64,000 nt of DNA, from assembly GCF_900060185.1 (NCBI RefSeq), contig NZ_FIZY01000001.1:124001-188000 (forward strand), given 5' to 3'. The stretch is from Grimontia marina. Lineage in GTDB: Bacteria > Pseudomonadota > Gammaproteobacteria > Enterobacterales > Vibrionaceae. This document shows, in pieces, positions 45,821 through 54,756 of the stretch. Position 1 is the stretch's first letter. Each line of letters opens with the position of its first letter. The translations under genes were made by a program, and so were the position numbers. The notes under the pieces are model-generated. The model did not search any database and was not told the origin of the DNA. It saw nothing but the letters and a program-made list of their open reading frames with translations.

Positions 45821-47682
45821 CGATAATCGCCTCTTAACGTTTTCACATCACTAAACAATCGGTCGCATCTTGCATCTTCTGGCTGAACCGGACTTCCCGC
45901 CTCGACTTCCACTTTTGACCAAAACCGTTTTGGTAATTTGAGCAGGGCACGACCACCTTCACGGCTGAAATAACTTCCCCATAAACCTTTCAAAGCCATA
46001 GGTATTACAGGAACTGATGACTGTTTCAGAATTAGGTCTATGCCACGTTTGAATGGCTGCATGTCACCATCAGACGTGAGCTGGCCTTCTGGGAAAATAC
46101 ACACTACTTCGCCGTCACTGAGCTGATTTTTCACTTCCTTTAGCGCACAACGTATGGAGCCGCTAGTGAGTTTGATAGGAATAACGCGGCTGGCACGGAA
46201 GAAATAGTTCAGGACGGGTAGGTGGTAGTAATCTTCGTCCATCACAAAACGAATAGGGCGCGGACAAGCGCCTGCCAGAATCAGGGCATCGACATAGCTG
46301 ACATGGTTACATACCAGTAATGCGCCGCCTTCTTTTGGAATGTTCTGGAGGTTTTTGTGTGTCACGCGATAGAAGCTGTGGCTTAAGAACCAAATAACAA
46401 AGCGTAAAGCGAACAGTGGAACCTGCTTGCCCACATAGAGGGTGACAACGAGATTCAGCAGGGCCAGCACGAGGAAAAAATCAGGGATACTCAAGCCGAC
46501 AACACCTAGCAGCACCATGGCGAGAATCGCACTGGTGACCATAAACAAGGCGTTGTATATGTTATTAGCGGCGATGACCTGTGAGCGCTCACTATCTTCT
46601 GAGCGTGCCTGCATCATGGAATACAGGGGAACAATGAAAATACCCCCGAAAATACCAATCAACAGTAAATCAACAAACACCCACCACAGTGACGGGTCGG
46701 CAATAAATTCTACAAAGCTTGCAGCAGTTGAAGGCGCTGCAGGCGTCGAGACCATCAGGTGGATACCAAAAATGGTCAAACCCATTGCGCCAATTGGCAC
46801 GATACCGGGTTCAATACGATGGCCTGAAAGCTTGTCACAAAGTAGTGAGCCGACAGCAATCCCGACGGAGAAAAGCGTCAGCAGGAAGGAAACGGTTGCT
46901 TCATTACCGCCAAGGTGAAGCTTGGCGAAATTCGGGAATTGCGTAAGGTAGCTTGCACCCAGAAACCAAAACCAACTGATCCCAAGAATCGACTGCAGCA
47001 CAACTCTATCTTTACGGGCAATCGCCAGCGTGGTTTTCATTTGTCGGATAGGAGAGAAACTGACTTTGAGAGAAGGGTCGCCAGCAGCCACCTCAGGAAT
47101 AGAACGGGCGCTCAGATAACCGAGCAAGGCAAACACCACCACAGAGATAGCAGCAATATCTCTTGCACCATCCATATTCGCGATGACACCCGCCACCATG
47201 GTACCTAGCAAAATCGCAAGGAACGTACCGGTTTCAACCAAAGCATTACCCGAAACCAATTCCTGGGGTTTCAGGGTTTGCGGCAGCAAGGCGTATTTAA
47301 CAGGGCCAAAAAACGCTGACTGTGTTCCCATCAAGAAGAGAAGAACCAAGAGCGCCATATAGCTTTCGTAGATAAAAGCAATGGCAGCGAGACTCATGAT
47401 GCCGATTTCAAGCAATTTGACGCCACGAATAAATCCCGATTTTTCGAATTTATCCGCGAGTTCCCCGGCAAAAGCAGAGAACAAAAAGAAGGGGAGGATG
47501 AACAACCCGGCAGCAAGATTGATAAAAAGGTCTGTACTGATCCCGATAACACCGGGACCGGCAAAGGCAACAAGGATCAACAGGACATTTTTATAAACGT
47601 TGTCATTGAATGCGCCGAGTGCCTGGGTGATAAAGTAGGGCAGAAAACGTCGCTGTTTCAGAAGCCCGGTCTGGCTTGTCAT
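45817..47682 (-). CDS. MFS transporter-acyltransferase fusion (LplT-PlsC type)
   Basis: This 621-residue protein has an N-terminal MFS domain of about 12 helices (residues 1-410, FLPYFITQALGAFNDNVYKN is LplT-like) joined to a PlsC acyltransferase domain (about 415-620) with CNHVSYVDAL (HX4D) and FPEGQLTSDG. In E. coli the lysophospholipid flippase LplT and the Aas acyltransferase are separate, and Aas carries an acyl-ACP synthetase domain that is missing here. Role in lysophospholipid import and re-acylation is inferred. The TetR gene 17 bases upstream likely controls it. Confidence 0.9.
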   Translation of the reverse strand: MTSQTGLLKQRRFLPYFITQALGAFNDNVYKNVLLILVAFAGPGVIGISTDLFINLAAGLFILPFFLFSAFAGELADKFEKSGFIRGVKLLEIGIMSLAAIAFIYESYMALLVLLFLMGTQSAFFGPVKYALLPQTLKPQELVSGNALVETGTFLAILLGTMVAGVIANMDGARDIAAISVVVFALLGYLSARSIPEVAAGDPSLKVSFSPIRQMKTTLAIARKDRVVLQSILGISWFWFLGASYLTQFPNFAKLHLGGNEATVSFLLTLFSVGIAVGSLLCDKLSGHRIEPGIVPIGAMGLTIFGIHLMVSTPAAPSTAASFVEFIADPSLWWVFVDLLLIGIFGGIFIVPLYSMMQARSEDSERSQVIAANNIYNALFMVTSAILAMVLLGVVGLSIPDFFLVLALLNLVVTLYVGKQVPLFALRFVIWFLSHSFYRVTHKNLQNIPKEGGALLVCNHVSYVDALILAGACPRPIRFVMDEDYYHLPVLNYFFRASRVIPIKLTSGSIRCALKEVKNQLSDGEVVCIFPEGQLTSDGDMQPFKRGIDLILKQSSVPVIPMALKGLWGSYFSREGGRALLKLPKRFWSKVEVEAGSPVQPEDARCDRLFSDVKTLRGDYR

Positions 47683-47699
47683 TCTTTCTTTCCCGGCTA

Positions 47700-48299
47700 T
47701 TAAGCGTCAGTCCAGCTCTTCAGGTAGCCTGTCAGTAGGTTATCAATAAGCTCTGCACCATTGACAGGCACTGAGGTGAAGAACTTGTCGTCAACTGCGA
47801 GCAGCGTGATGCCATGAACTCCCGCCCAGAGTACGCGGCTTGCCTCTACCACTTCCTCTTCACTCTTTGCCGGAGAAAGTTGTTTAAGCAAGCTTTCCAG
47901 CATACCTGTCATGCTCTGGATACGATCGCTCTGCCAGTCAGGAAGCTTGTCGCCCTTCATGCTGTGCTCGAAGACCAACTGCCAGCGATAAGGATTTTTT
48001 GATGCAAACTCGAGGTAAAGGTGCGCGAGGGTAAACAAGGCTTCACGGCAGTTAGAGGTGCCAGTTAGCTTTTGTTGAGCCTGATGACGTAAGTCATCAA
48101 GAGTACGTGCCACAACATGCAGCAGCAGAATATTATAACTGCCAAAGACATTGACCAATGTACTGGGCACATAGCCGATTTGAGCAGCGACTTTTCGTAA
48201 ACTCAAAGCATGATAAGGCTGGTTGTTCAAGTACTCTTCAACGCAATTAAGCGTCATTTCTACCAGCTCTTCGCGGCTATGGTCATTTCTGCGTGCCAT
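47700..48299 (-). CDS. TetR-family regulator with WHG domain
   Basis: This 199-residue regulator has an N-terminal helix-turn-helix (LSLRKVAAQIGYVPSTLVNVF, residues 36-56) and the C-terminal WAGVHGITLL segment of the TetR WHG ligand domain. It is the first gene of an operon with the MFS-acyltransferase fusion. A perfect palindrome 20 bases upstream may be its own operator. The ligand could be a fatty-acid or phospholipid derivative, but this is inferred from the neighbour. Confidence 0.85.
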   Translation of the reverse strand: MARRNDHSREELVEMTLNCVEEYLNNQPYHALSLRKVAAQIGYVPSTLVNVFGSYNILLLHVVARTLDDLRHQAQQKLTGTSNCREALFTLAHLYLEFASKNPYRWQLVFEHSMKGDKLPDWQSDRIQSMTGMLESLLKQLSPAKSEEEVVEASRVLWAGVHGITLLAVDDKFFTSVPVNGAELIDNLLTGYLKSWTDA

Positions 48300-48318
48300 T
48301 ACTTTTACTGCAAATAGT

Positions 48319-48329
48319 GAACAATGTTC
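48319..48329 (-). promoter_or_regulatory. Candidate TetR operator
   Basis: GAACAATGTTC is a perfect 11-bp palindrome immediately upstream of the TetR gene, in the region expected to hold its promoter. Autoregulation is inferred. Confidence 0.4.
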
Positions 48330-48368
48330 GATATTTTAGGAGTGGGGTCTGGAAAGGGCAAGTTACAA

Positions 48369-48405
48369 GCCTCTCAGTTTAGATATGAGCACTTTACTGA
48401 GAGGC
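48369..48405 (-). terminator. Hairpin after the TM2-domain gene
   Basis: GCCTCTCAGT pairs perfectly with ACTGAGAGGC. It follows the minus-strand TM2 gene by 15 bases; only a weak T run follows. Confidence 0.55.
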
Positions 48406-48419
48406 ATCGAAGACAAACT

Positions 48420-48815
48420 TTAGCTGAAGCGCTCAGCATTTTTGATAGACACTTGGTCGTTGAGCGTCCAGAAATCGTAAATGACACCGATAAGGAAAAA
48501 CCCGGCGGTAAAAAGGTAAAGAATGCCAGTCAGCCATTTCCCCATATACATGCGGTGAATACCGAATACGCCGAGGAAAGTCAGCAAAATCCAAGCAACA
48601 GAATAATCTACTTGTCCGCTGTTGAAGCGGAGGTCTGCTTCACGGTCCATTGAGGGAATCAAGAACAGGTCTATCAGCCATCCGATACCTAGTAGTCCAA
48701 ATGTGAAGAGCCAGATCGTTCCCGTTACTGGTTTACCATAATAGAAACGGTGTGCACCGAGAAAGCCAAAGATCCACAAAATGTATCCAACGACTTTACT
48801 GTGTGTATCATTCAT
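48420..48815 (-). CDS. TM2-domain membrane protein
   Basis: This 131-residue protein has four membrane segments in two similar halves, each with a short loop: WIFGFLGAHRFYYGKPVTG and LGVFGIHRMYMGKWLTG. The G-x-H-R-(F/M)-Y motif repeated twice is the TM2 domain signature. Start is the ATG of MNDTHSK with AAGGTTG upstream; a longer frame adds ten residues. Function is unknown. The gene is transcribed alone. Confidence 0.85.
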   Translation of the reverse strand: MNDTHSKVVGYILWIFGFLGAHRFYYGKPVTGTIWLFTFGLLGIGWLIDLFLIPSMDREADLRFNSGQVDYSVAWILLTFLGVFGIHRMYMGKWLTGILYLFTAGFFLIGVIYDFWTLNDQVSIKNAERFS

Positions 48816-49137
48816 CGCATCAACCTTTAATTTTGTTACACCCAAACAATCTGAATGCGAGCATCTTTGGGTTTATTTCCTCTCTATGAATATGGACTGC
48901 ATTGTAAGGCAATTGTTCATCTAGGATCGCCATCCCCTCAAAGGTTTACCTCATTGTTCTCAAAAATTCGCCAAAAAGGAGAAATCTTGCTCGCAGTTAC
49001 GTATAGCCATTTAGAGAAAATTTAAACGATTGGTAACATTTTCGCCCGCAACAGGGTTTGACTTTCCGTGCTGCTGACATAGCATGGAGTTACCTTACGC
49101 TTGTTGCGTTATTTGACATTGAAACAAAAGGTTTGCA
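48816..49137. other. Divergent intergenic region
   Basis: About 320 bases separate the TM2 and Tim44-like genes. A TTGACT at roughly 49056 could be a -35 element for the Tim44-like gene. No RNA gene or repeat is seen. Confidence 0.4.
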
Positions 49138-50031
49138 ATGAAACGCTTTTTTACTCTGTTCGCGCTGATGTTCGTGATGGTGGTATCCGCACCACATGCT
49201 GAGGCGAAGAAGTTCGGTGGCGGTAAGTCTTTCGGCAAAAGCTTCAAGACGGCGCCAGCGCCAAAATCACAACCTACCAACACTAATTCTATCAATAAGC
49301 AAAACGATCCTGCGGCAGCAGCGAAGTCGTCATCTAAGAAAGGCTTGATGGGCGGCTTGCTGGGCGGTCTGTTGGCTGGTGGTTTGATTGCAGCCATGTT
49401 TGGTGGTGCGTTTGAAGGTTTCCAGATGATGGATTTCCTTATTGTCGCAATCATCGCATTCGTGCTGTTTAAGATCTTTAAGAGCATGATGGCGGCCAAG
49501 AGTGGTTCGATGAACCGACCAAATCAACAGGCTTACGCTGGTGGACAAGAGCCGCAAAACAAAGGTTACTACCACGAGGAACAGCAGCCTCAGTTCCGTG
49601 AGTCAGCGGCGACATCTTCGACAGGTGGTTTTGGTGCAGTGAATACCGATGTACCGTTCAACTTCCCGCCGAACTTCGATATGGCAGGTTTTGTAAACGG
49701 TGCCCGTGAGCACTACCGTATTCTTCAAGGTGCATGGAACCACAACCAGCTTGAAACCATTCAGGAATACGTGACGCCTGAACTATATAACGATCTGGCT
49801 GAAGAACGCCGTAAGCTGGAAGGTGAGCAGCATACTGAAGTGATGTATGTAGACGCGGAAATCGTGCGTGCTGATTACGACAGCAAACGCGCGCAACTGA
49901 GCTTGCAGTTCAGTGGCCGCTACACTGACCGTCAGGAAGGTGTTGAAGAAGACATTACGGATATTTGGCATCTTGAACGTGATATGACGCAAGCAAACGC
50001 GCCTTGGTTGATTGTTGGTATTCAAGCCTAA
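49138..50031 (+). CDS. Tim44-like domain protein
   Basis: This 297-residue protein has a Sec-type N-terminus (MKRFFTLFALMFVMVVSAPHAEA), a glycine- and lysine-rich stretch, a hydrophobic pair of segments near residues 62-118 (glycine-zipper GGLLGGLLAGGLIAAMFG) and a C-terminal Tim44-like domain from about 180 (REHYRILQGAWN, YVTPELYNDL). Tim44-like domains bind membranes and partner proteins. Its role in bacteria is unknown. It stands alone. Confidence 0.85.
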   Translation: MKRFFTLFALMFVMVVSAPHAEAKKFGGGKSFGKSFKTAPAPKSQPTNTNSINKQNDPAAAAKSSSKKGLMGGLLGGLLAGGLIAAMFGGAFEGFQMMDFLIVAIIAFVLFKIFKSMMAAKSGSMNRPNQQAYAGGQEPQNKGYYHEEQQPQFRESAATSSTGGFGAVNTDVPFNFPPNFDMAGFVNGAREHYRILQGAWNHNQLETIQEYVTPELYNDLAEERRKLEGEQHTEVMYVDAEIVRADYDSKRAQLSLQFSGRYTDRQEGVEEDITDIWHLERDMTQANAPWLIVGIQA

Positions 50032-50132
50032 TGATTTAGCAAAAATCCCCCTAATCAAGAGTAGTCCAAGTGGCTGCTCTTTTTTTGTTCATCTTTATTG
50101 AACAATCACTTCAATGATTCACGTTAGCTTAT

Positions 50133-51380
50133 TTGTTGATTCGCAGTTACATTGGCGTAAACGACTTTGAACAAATATCGAGAAACAATAACGTGGAACG
50201 CTTTAGAACTCCCGCCCATCTTCTTGTCGCGATGGCCTTTATCATGGCTATGGCTTTCTCTGTCTGGAACGTATTACTCAACAATTTTGTGGTAGAAAAA
50301 GCCGCGTTTACCGGTAAAGAAATCGGCATGCTGCAAAGTCTGCGTGAAGTCCCTGGTTTTCTGGCGTTCACCGCAATTTATCTCTTGTTGTTTATTAAAG
50401 AGCAGCGATTTGCCTTGCTGTTTCTGGCGGTGATGTGTCTCGGTGTTGCAGTGACAGGTTGGTTTCCAACGGTATGGGGACTGTATTTGACGACGATTGT
50501 GATGTCGATTGGCTTTCACTATTTCGAAACCGTCAACCAGTCACTGACTTTACAGTGGATAGATAAAGACAAAAGCGCGCACTTTATGGGACAGGTTCTG
50601 GCCTGGAAGGGGGCGGCAAGCCTTATCGCTTACGCTGCAGTTTGGCTGTTAATGGAGTGGATGGCGGTTAGCTATAACATCGTGTACATGCTGTTTGGCT
50701 TTGTCAGCTTGGTGGCGGTGCTCGCACTGTGGGCCGTTTTCCCTTCTTTTGAGAGCCCGCATGCTCAGACCCGTAAGCTGATTCTTCGCAAAAGATATTG
50801 GCTTTATTATGGCCTGACTTTCCTTAGTGGTGCCCGTCGTCAGATCTTTGTCGTATTTGCCGGCTTCATGATGGTTGAGAAGTTCGGTTATTCCGTGGGT
50901 GATGTGAGTCTTCTGTTCATTGTCAACTACCTCTTCAACATGCTGTTTGCGGCCAAAATTGGTGCTTGGATTGGCAAGGTTGGTGAGCGTCGTGCACTGA
51001 CCGTGGAATATGTCGGACTTGCGTGTGTGTTTACTGGCTATGCCTTTGTGGAAAGTGCCACGATGGCGGGTGTGCTATACGTGGTAGACCACCTGTTCTT
51101 TGCCATGGCCATTGCGATTAAAACCTACTTCCAGAAGATTGCCGATCCGGAAGACATTGCATCTACAGCGGGTGTGAGTTTTACCATCAACCATATTGCG
51201 GCGGTGGTTATCCCTGCAGCGTTGGGCGTGGTGTGGTTGTATTCTCCAACAACAGTCTTCTTAGTTGGCACCGGCCTTGCCTTAGGGTCACTGACTTTGT
51301 CGCGAATGGTGCCTTTGGCGCCAGAATCAGGCAATGAAGTCAGTTTCTTAGGTCGAAAACGGGCTCAGGATGTGGCGTGA
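50133..51380 (+). CDS. MFS transporter
   Basis: This protein of up to 415 residues has about twelve membrane helices. The N-terminal half has EIGMLQSLREVPGFLAF, and a loop with RRQIFVVFAGFMMVEKFG opens the second half. An in-frame GTG at 50193 (VERFRTPAHLLVAM) may be the true start. Substrate is unknown. The gene is followed after 130 bases by the small TIGR02647-type gene. Confidence 0.75.
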   Translation: MLIRSYIGVNDFEQISRNNNVERFRTPAHLLVAMAFIMAMAFSVWNVLLNNFVVEKAAFTGKEIGMLQSLREVPGFLAFTAIYLLLFIKEQRFALLFLAVMCLGVAVTGWFPTVWGLYLTTIVMSIGFHYFETVNQSLTLQWIDKDKSAHFMGQVLAWKGAASLIAYAAVWLLMEWMAVSYNIVYMLFGFVSLVAVLALWAVFPSFESPHAQTRKLILRKRYWLYYGLTFLSGARRQIFVVFAGFMMVEKFGYSVGDVSLLFIVNYLFNMLFAAKIGAWIGKVGERRALTVEYVGLACVFTGYAFVESATMAGVLYVVDHLFFAMAIAIKTYFQKIADPEDIASTAGVSFTINHIAAVVIPAALGVVWLYSPTTVFLVGTGLALGSLTLSRMVPLAPESGNEVSFLGRKRAQDVA

Positions 51381-51510
51381 ATCAAACTCCTGTCTATTTG
51401 TCGCTGCATAATGGTGCTTATCGATCAGTTCTTGATCTCGGCACAAATTCTATGTGGCACGACCAACTATATTCAAGGGTATCGAAACACGGATAAATGT
51501 TGGAGGCGCT

Positions 51511-51753
51511 ATGCCATTTACGTCTGAACTGGTCGACGAAATGAACGTCCTGGTGAAGTTTTCTCGTTCTTCTGATCTCATGGGTATCAAGGTTCACAGC
51601 GATGCGGATCCTGATATTGTGGCTGCAACAGAACGCCTTTATGACAAAAAGCTGATCACAGCAAAAGATGGTGGTTACTTAACTTCGATTGGTCGAGATG
51701 CGGTTGAGCATGCGAAAGAAGCGCTGCGCATTTTAAGATCGCACCCTGAATAA
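51511..51753 (+). CDS. Small conserved protein, TIGR02647 family
   Basis: This 80-residue protein begins MPFTSELVDEMNVLVKF, as in the TIGR02647 family. TGGAGG lies 5 bases before the ATG, so an upstream in-frame start at 51454 is discarded. It contains a likely winged-helix-like part (AATERLYDKKLITAKDGGYLT). Function is unknown. A strong terminator follows. Confidence 0.8.
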   Translation: MPFTSELVDEMNVLVKFSRSSDLMGIKVHSDADPDIVAATERLYDKKLITAKDGGYLTSIGRDAVEHAKEALRILRSHPE

Positions 51754-51769
51754 ACCCACTTAAAAAGGA

Positions 51770-51796
51770 AAGGGAGCCCATCGGCTCCCTTTTTTG
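51770..51796 (+). terminator. Terminator of the TIGR02647-type gene
   Basis: GGGAGCC pairs with GGCTCCC around CATC and is followed by TTTTTT. Confidence 0.9.
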
Positions 51797-51810
51797 ATGT
51801 TGTGTTTTTT

Positions 51811-51847
51811 GGGTCTGTTGACGTTTGGTATTAGATTACCAAACGTC
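51811..51847. repeat. Solo MITE-end-like sequence with an inverted partner
   Basis: GGGTCTGTTGACGTTTGGTA matches 18 of 20 bases of the MITE terminal repeat. Its GACGTTTGGTA part pairs with TACCAAACGTC, which is the 3' end and stop codon of the alanine/glycine symporter gene. A full element is not present. Confidence 0.5.
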
Positions 51848-53260
51848 TTTGTCGATCTGCTTGTCCAGTTTCGGGAACTTGGTGCGGTCGAACGTCGGCT
51901 TTTTGCCTTCTTTACGCTGGGTTTCATAGTCTTTAAGCAGCGCGAACACGATGCCAGACAGCGCAAGGATTGCCACAAGGTTGATGAGAGCCATCATACC
52001 CATCGACAGGTCTGCAAATGCCCAAACCGTCGGTAAGTCAACAACAGCACCGATCACTACCATTGCCAGCACAGCAACACGGTAGACATTGATCGCTTTT
52101 TTGCTTTTGAAGATGTACTCGATGTTTGATTCACCGTATGAGTAGTTGGCAATCAGCGAGGTGAATGCAAACAGGAGGATAGCGATAGCAATAAAGCCTG
52201 CACCCCATGCGCCCACTTCTTCAACCAGAGCCGCTTGAGTCAGCGCAATGCCGGTGATACCGCTGTCAGTGTCCAGCATACCTGAGAGTAGGATGATAGA
52301 TGCGGTTGCGGTACAGATAACGATGGTGTCGATAAACACGCCCAACATTTGTACATAGCCTTGCGCCACTGGGTGGTTAGGGCGGGTGGTTGCTGTTGCC
52401 GCTGCGTTAGGCGCAGAACCCATACCGGCTTCGTTTGAGAACAGACCGCGTTTGATACCTTGCATCATGGCTGCACCAATCGCACCGCCTGCTGCTTGCT
52501 CAAAACCAAGCGCACTGCCGATGATGGTGCCGAAAACGTCAGGAAGCAGTGTGATGTTAATACCGATAACGTAGAAGGCTACAACGAGGTAACCGATCGC
52601 CATAAATGGTACGATCAGCTCTGCTACTTTGGCGACAGAACGCATACCACCAAAGATGATAGGTGCTGTTGCCAGCGCCAGAATCACACCTACCCAAGTG
52701 TTATCAGTGCCGAAAGCGGTGTTCATCGCTGCAGCGATAGAGTTTGACTGTACGCCGTTGAATGCCAGACCAAATGCGATGATCAAACAGATAGCAAAGG
52801 CGATACCCAACCAGCGCTGACCCAAACCCTTTTCAATGTAGTAAGCCGGACCGCCGCGGAAGGTGTTGTCTTTGTGATTGATTTTGTATGCCTGTGCCAG
52901 TGTCGATTCTACAAAGCTGGTAGACATACCCACCAGTGCAGTAATCCACATCCAGAACACTGCGCCAGGGCCACCAAGATAAATCGCCACGGCTACGCCT
53001 GCCATGTTACCTGTACCTACACGAGCGGCGAGACTGGTGCTGAATGCCTGGAATGATGAGATACCACCGTCGGCGCCTTCACGGCTACCTTTGATGAGCT
53101 CAAACATGTGCCCGAAAGAGCGGAATTGGAGGAAACCGGTGCGGAAAGTGAAGTAAAGACCGGCGCCGATCAACAGGTAAATAAGCACGCTTCCCCACAA
53201 CAAGCCATTCCCGGCGTCGACAAAGGAAACGAATAGTTCTTTTAGTTCCGTCATATACAA
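51836..53260 (-). CDS. Sodium:alanine/glycine symporter (AGCS family)
   Basis: This 474-residue membrane transporter has around ten helices. SFQAFSTSLAARVGTGNMAGVA and GAVFWMWITALVGMSTSFVE are the AGCS signature, and MQGIKRGLFSNEAGMGSAPNAAA the second. It takes up alanine or glycine with sodium. The gene has a structured leader of about 200 bases. Confidence 0.93.
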   Translation of the reverse strand: MYMTELKELFVSFVDAGNGLLWGSVLIYLLIGAGLYFTFRTGFLQFRSFGHMFELIKGSREGADGGISSFQAFSTSLAARVGTGNMAGVAVAIYLGGPGAVFWMWITALVGMSTSFVESTLAQAYKINHKDNTFRGGPAYYIEKGLGQRWLGIAFAICLIIAFGLAFNGVQSNSIAAAMNTAFGTDNTWVGVILALATAPIIFGGMRSVAKVAELIVPFMAIGYLVVAFYVIGINITLLPDVFGTIIGSALGFEQAAGGAIGAAMMQGIKRGLFSNEAGMGSAPNAAATATTRPNHPVAQGYVQMLGVFIDTIVICTATASIILLSGMLDTDSGITGIALTQAALVEEVGAWGAGFIAIAILLFAFTSLIANYSYGESNIEYIFKSKKAINVYRVAVLAMVVIGAVVDLPTVWAFADLSMGMMALINLVAILALSGIVFALLKDYETQRKEGKKPTFDRTKFPKLDKQIDKDVW

Positions 53261-53460
53261 ACTCTACTGTCGTCAAATTTAAAGTGGCAGTTGAGTGAGA
53301 AGGAGGAGACAAGGGATCTGAAACTTCCTTTTCAGCTCTTTGCCCCGGACAAATAACTTGTCCTGGCGACGCTTCCGTGCAGAGATTCCAGCCAGCAGAT
53401 TTGCGCTTCTATTGCGCTACTTACAAATCCATTTGAGCATGATCTGTGGCCGTTTTTTTG
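53261..53460 (-). promoter_or_regulatory. Structured leader of the AGCS symporter gene
   Basis: Read on the minus strand, the region offers four successive small stems: GGATTTG...CAAATCT enclosing GCGC...GCGC, CTGGC...GCCAG, GGACAA...TTGTCC and CTGAAA...TTTCAG. The glycine-riboswitch core (CTCAGG followed by AAAAGGAC) is not recognised. Regulation by RNA structure is an inference only. Confidence 0.4.
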
Positions 53461-53661
53461 CTCTCTTGACGTCAAGATAAGCAAAATAAAGCGGCGGGAT
53501 AATACTCTAAATTTAATCTTCTGGCATCTGTAAATTTCACTAAAAGAATAAATGTTAGGCAAATAGTTTAATAAAAGGATATTTTTACAACATTATTTAC
53601 TATTAGTGTTAACATTTTTGAGGTGTGAATTTAGCTTCTCAATCGAGGGAGTTAGAAGATG
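53461..53661. other. AT-rich intergenic region upstream of the symporter leader
   Basis: About 200 bases of AT-rich DNA probably hold the symporter promoter (minus strand), ending at the rsmS stop. No gene or repeat is recognised. Confidence 0.4.
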
Positions 53662-53832
53662 TTACTGCGAGTTAATCGTTGCTTTCGACACTTTTCGTTC
53701 AAGGTCAGTTCTGACGATTTCCAGCGCTTTTAATGCAGTTTCAGGATCGACCTCATTGCTTTCCAATAGATAGATTAAATCAACGGCAAGTTTGATTTCA
53801 TCGGGGGCGTTATCCAGTCCTGATTGACTCAT
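53662..53832 (-). CDS. rsmS: RsmS/YbaM-like small regulatory protein (DUF2496)
   Basis: This 56-residue protein has LDNAPDEIKLAVDLIYLLE followed by ALKALEIVRTDLERK, close to YbaM/RsmS of enterobacteria (LENAP...LAVDLI..LE). The ATG overlaps the stop of the deacetylase-like gene by 4 bases (ATGA). In E. coli ybaM lies next to priC; here a deacetylase-like gene has come between. RsmS was described as a pleiotropic regulator in Pectobacterium. Confidence 0.8.
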   Translation of the reverse strand: MSQSGLDNAPDEIKLAVDLIYLLESNEVDPETALKALEIVRTDLERKVSKATINSQ

Positions 53833-54749
53833 GGCTTTGCACTCCATTTTGGGTAATAGGTATTGAGCGCCGCTTTTATAAGCTCCGCATGAAGTGGAAC
53901 TAGGGCTTTCTGCTCTGTGCGGTATCCACCACCGATAACCGCGGCGATAGGAACACCATTTTGATGGCAAGATTCCATGACGGCTTTATCTCTTTCGGCG
54001 ATACCGCGTTGACAAATATTCATATAACCAAGCTCGTCGTCGACGTGAATATCAACACCTGCGTCGTAGATGACCATATCCGGTTGGTGTTGGGCGATAG
54101 CAAGCTTTAGTACAGGCACGAACTCGGAGAGGTAGGCATCTGACTCAATGCCTATAGGCATCGGGATATCAATGTCCGAGTCTGGCTTTCGTGATGGGAA
54201 GTTTTTGTCACAGTGCACCGAAAGGGTAATGATGTCTTCCCTCTCCTGCGCGATTGTCGCTGTGCCATCGCCATGATGAACATCGCAATCGACGATAAGC
54301 ACCTTGTCTATGTTCGGATAGGAAAGCGCGTGGTCGGCTGCGAGAATCAAATCATTGAATAGGCAAAAACCACTGCCAAAGTCTCGGTGTGAATGGTGAT
54401 AGCCACCGGTCAGATGAATCGCTACACCTTGCTCAATCGCTTTATCGACGGTGAGAGTGGTTCCTCCCAGTGATGTGAGGCTACGTTGTATCAGTGCCTC
54501 ACTCCAGGGGAATCCAATACGTCGCATTTTTACCAGAGGTAAAGAGCCGCTCACCAAAGCATCGACATAGTCTTCGTCATGGAAACGCTTCAGATGTCCG
54601 TGCTCAAGGCGTGTTGGTTGAAACGTTGTTACTGGCCAGCCCAACTTATCAATGTGCTCCTTGAGCAGTTGGTATTTTTGCAGCGGGTACCTGTGACCTT
54701 CAGGCAATGGAAAGTCAGAGTAGATCGGATGGTAAACAATAGGCAGCAT
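53829..54749 (-). CDS. Histone deacetylase-family (AcuC-like) amidohydrolase
   Basis: The 306-residue zinc hydrolase has GGYHHSHRDFGSGFCLFND, the metal site DCDVHHGDGTA and GGGYRTE near the end, all HDAC-family marks. The start MLPIVYHPIYSDF is preferred; a longer frame runs back into priC. Substrates in bacteria include acetylated proteins and small acetylated amines. It lies 7 bases after priC and overlaps rsmS, inside a five-gene operon. Confidence 0.88.
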   Translation of the reverse strand: MLPIVYHPIYSDFPLPEGHRYPLQKYQLLKEHIDKLGWPVTTFQPTRLEHGHLKRFHDEDYVDALVSGSLPLVKMRRIGFPWSEALIQRSLTSLGGTTLTVDKAIEQGVAIHLTGGYHHSHRDFGSGFCLFNDLILAADHALSYPNIDKVLIVDCDVHHGDGTATIAQEREDIITLSVHCDKNFPSRKPDSDIDIPMPIGIESDAYLSEFVPVLKLAIAQHQPDMVIYDAGVDIHVDDELGYMNICQRGIAERDKAVMESCHQNGVPIAAVIGGGYRTEQKALVPLHAELIKAALNTYYPKWSAKP

Positions 54750-54756
54750 GAAAACT

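Noticed and set aside
44477-47682. Split Aas system formed by menE and the MFS-acyltransferase
   Set aside because: The ligase has MenE features, is in the men operon and is on the opposite strand, so its closeness is coincidental.
53261-53460. Glycine riboswitch before the AGCS symporter
   Set aside because: The conserved CTCAGG and AAAAGGAC core elements could not be found, so only a structured leader is claimed.
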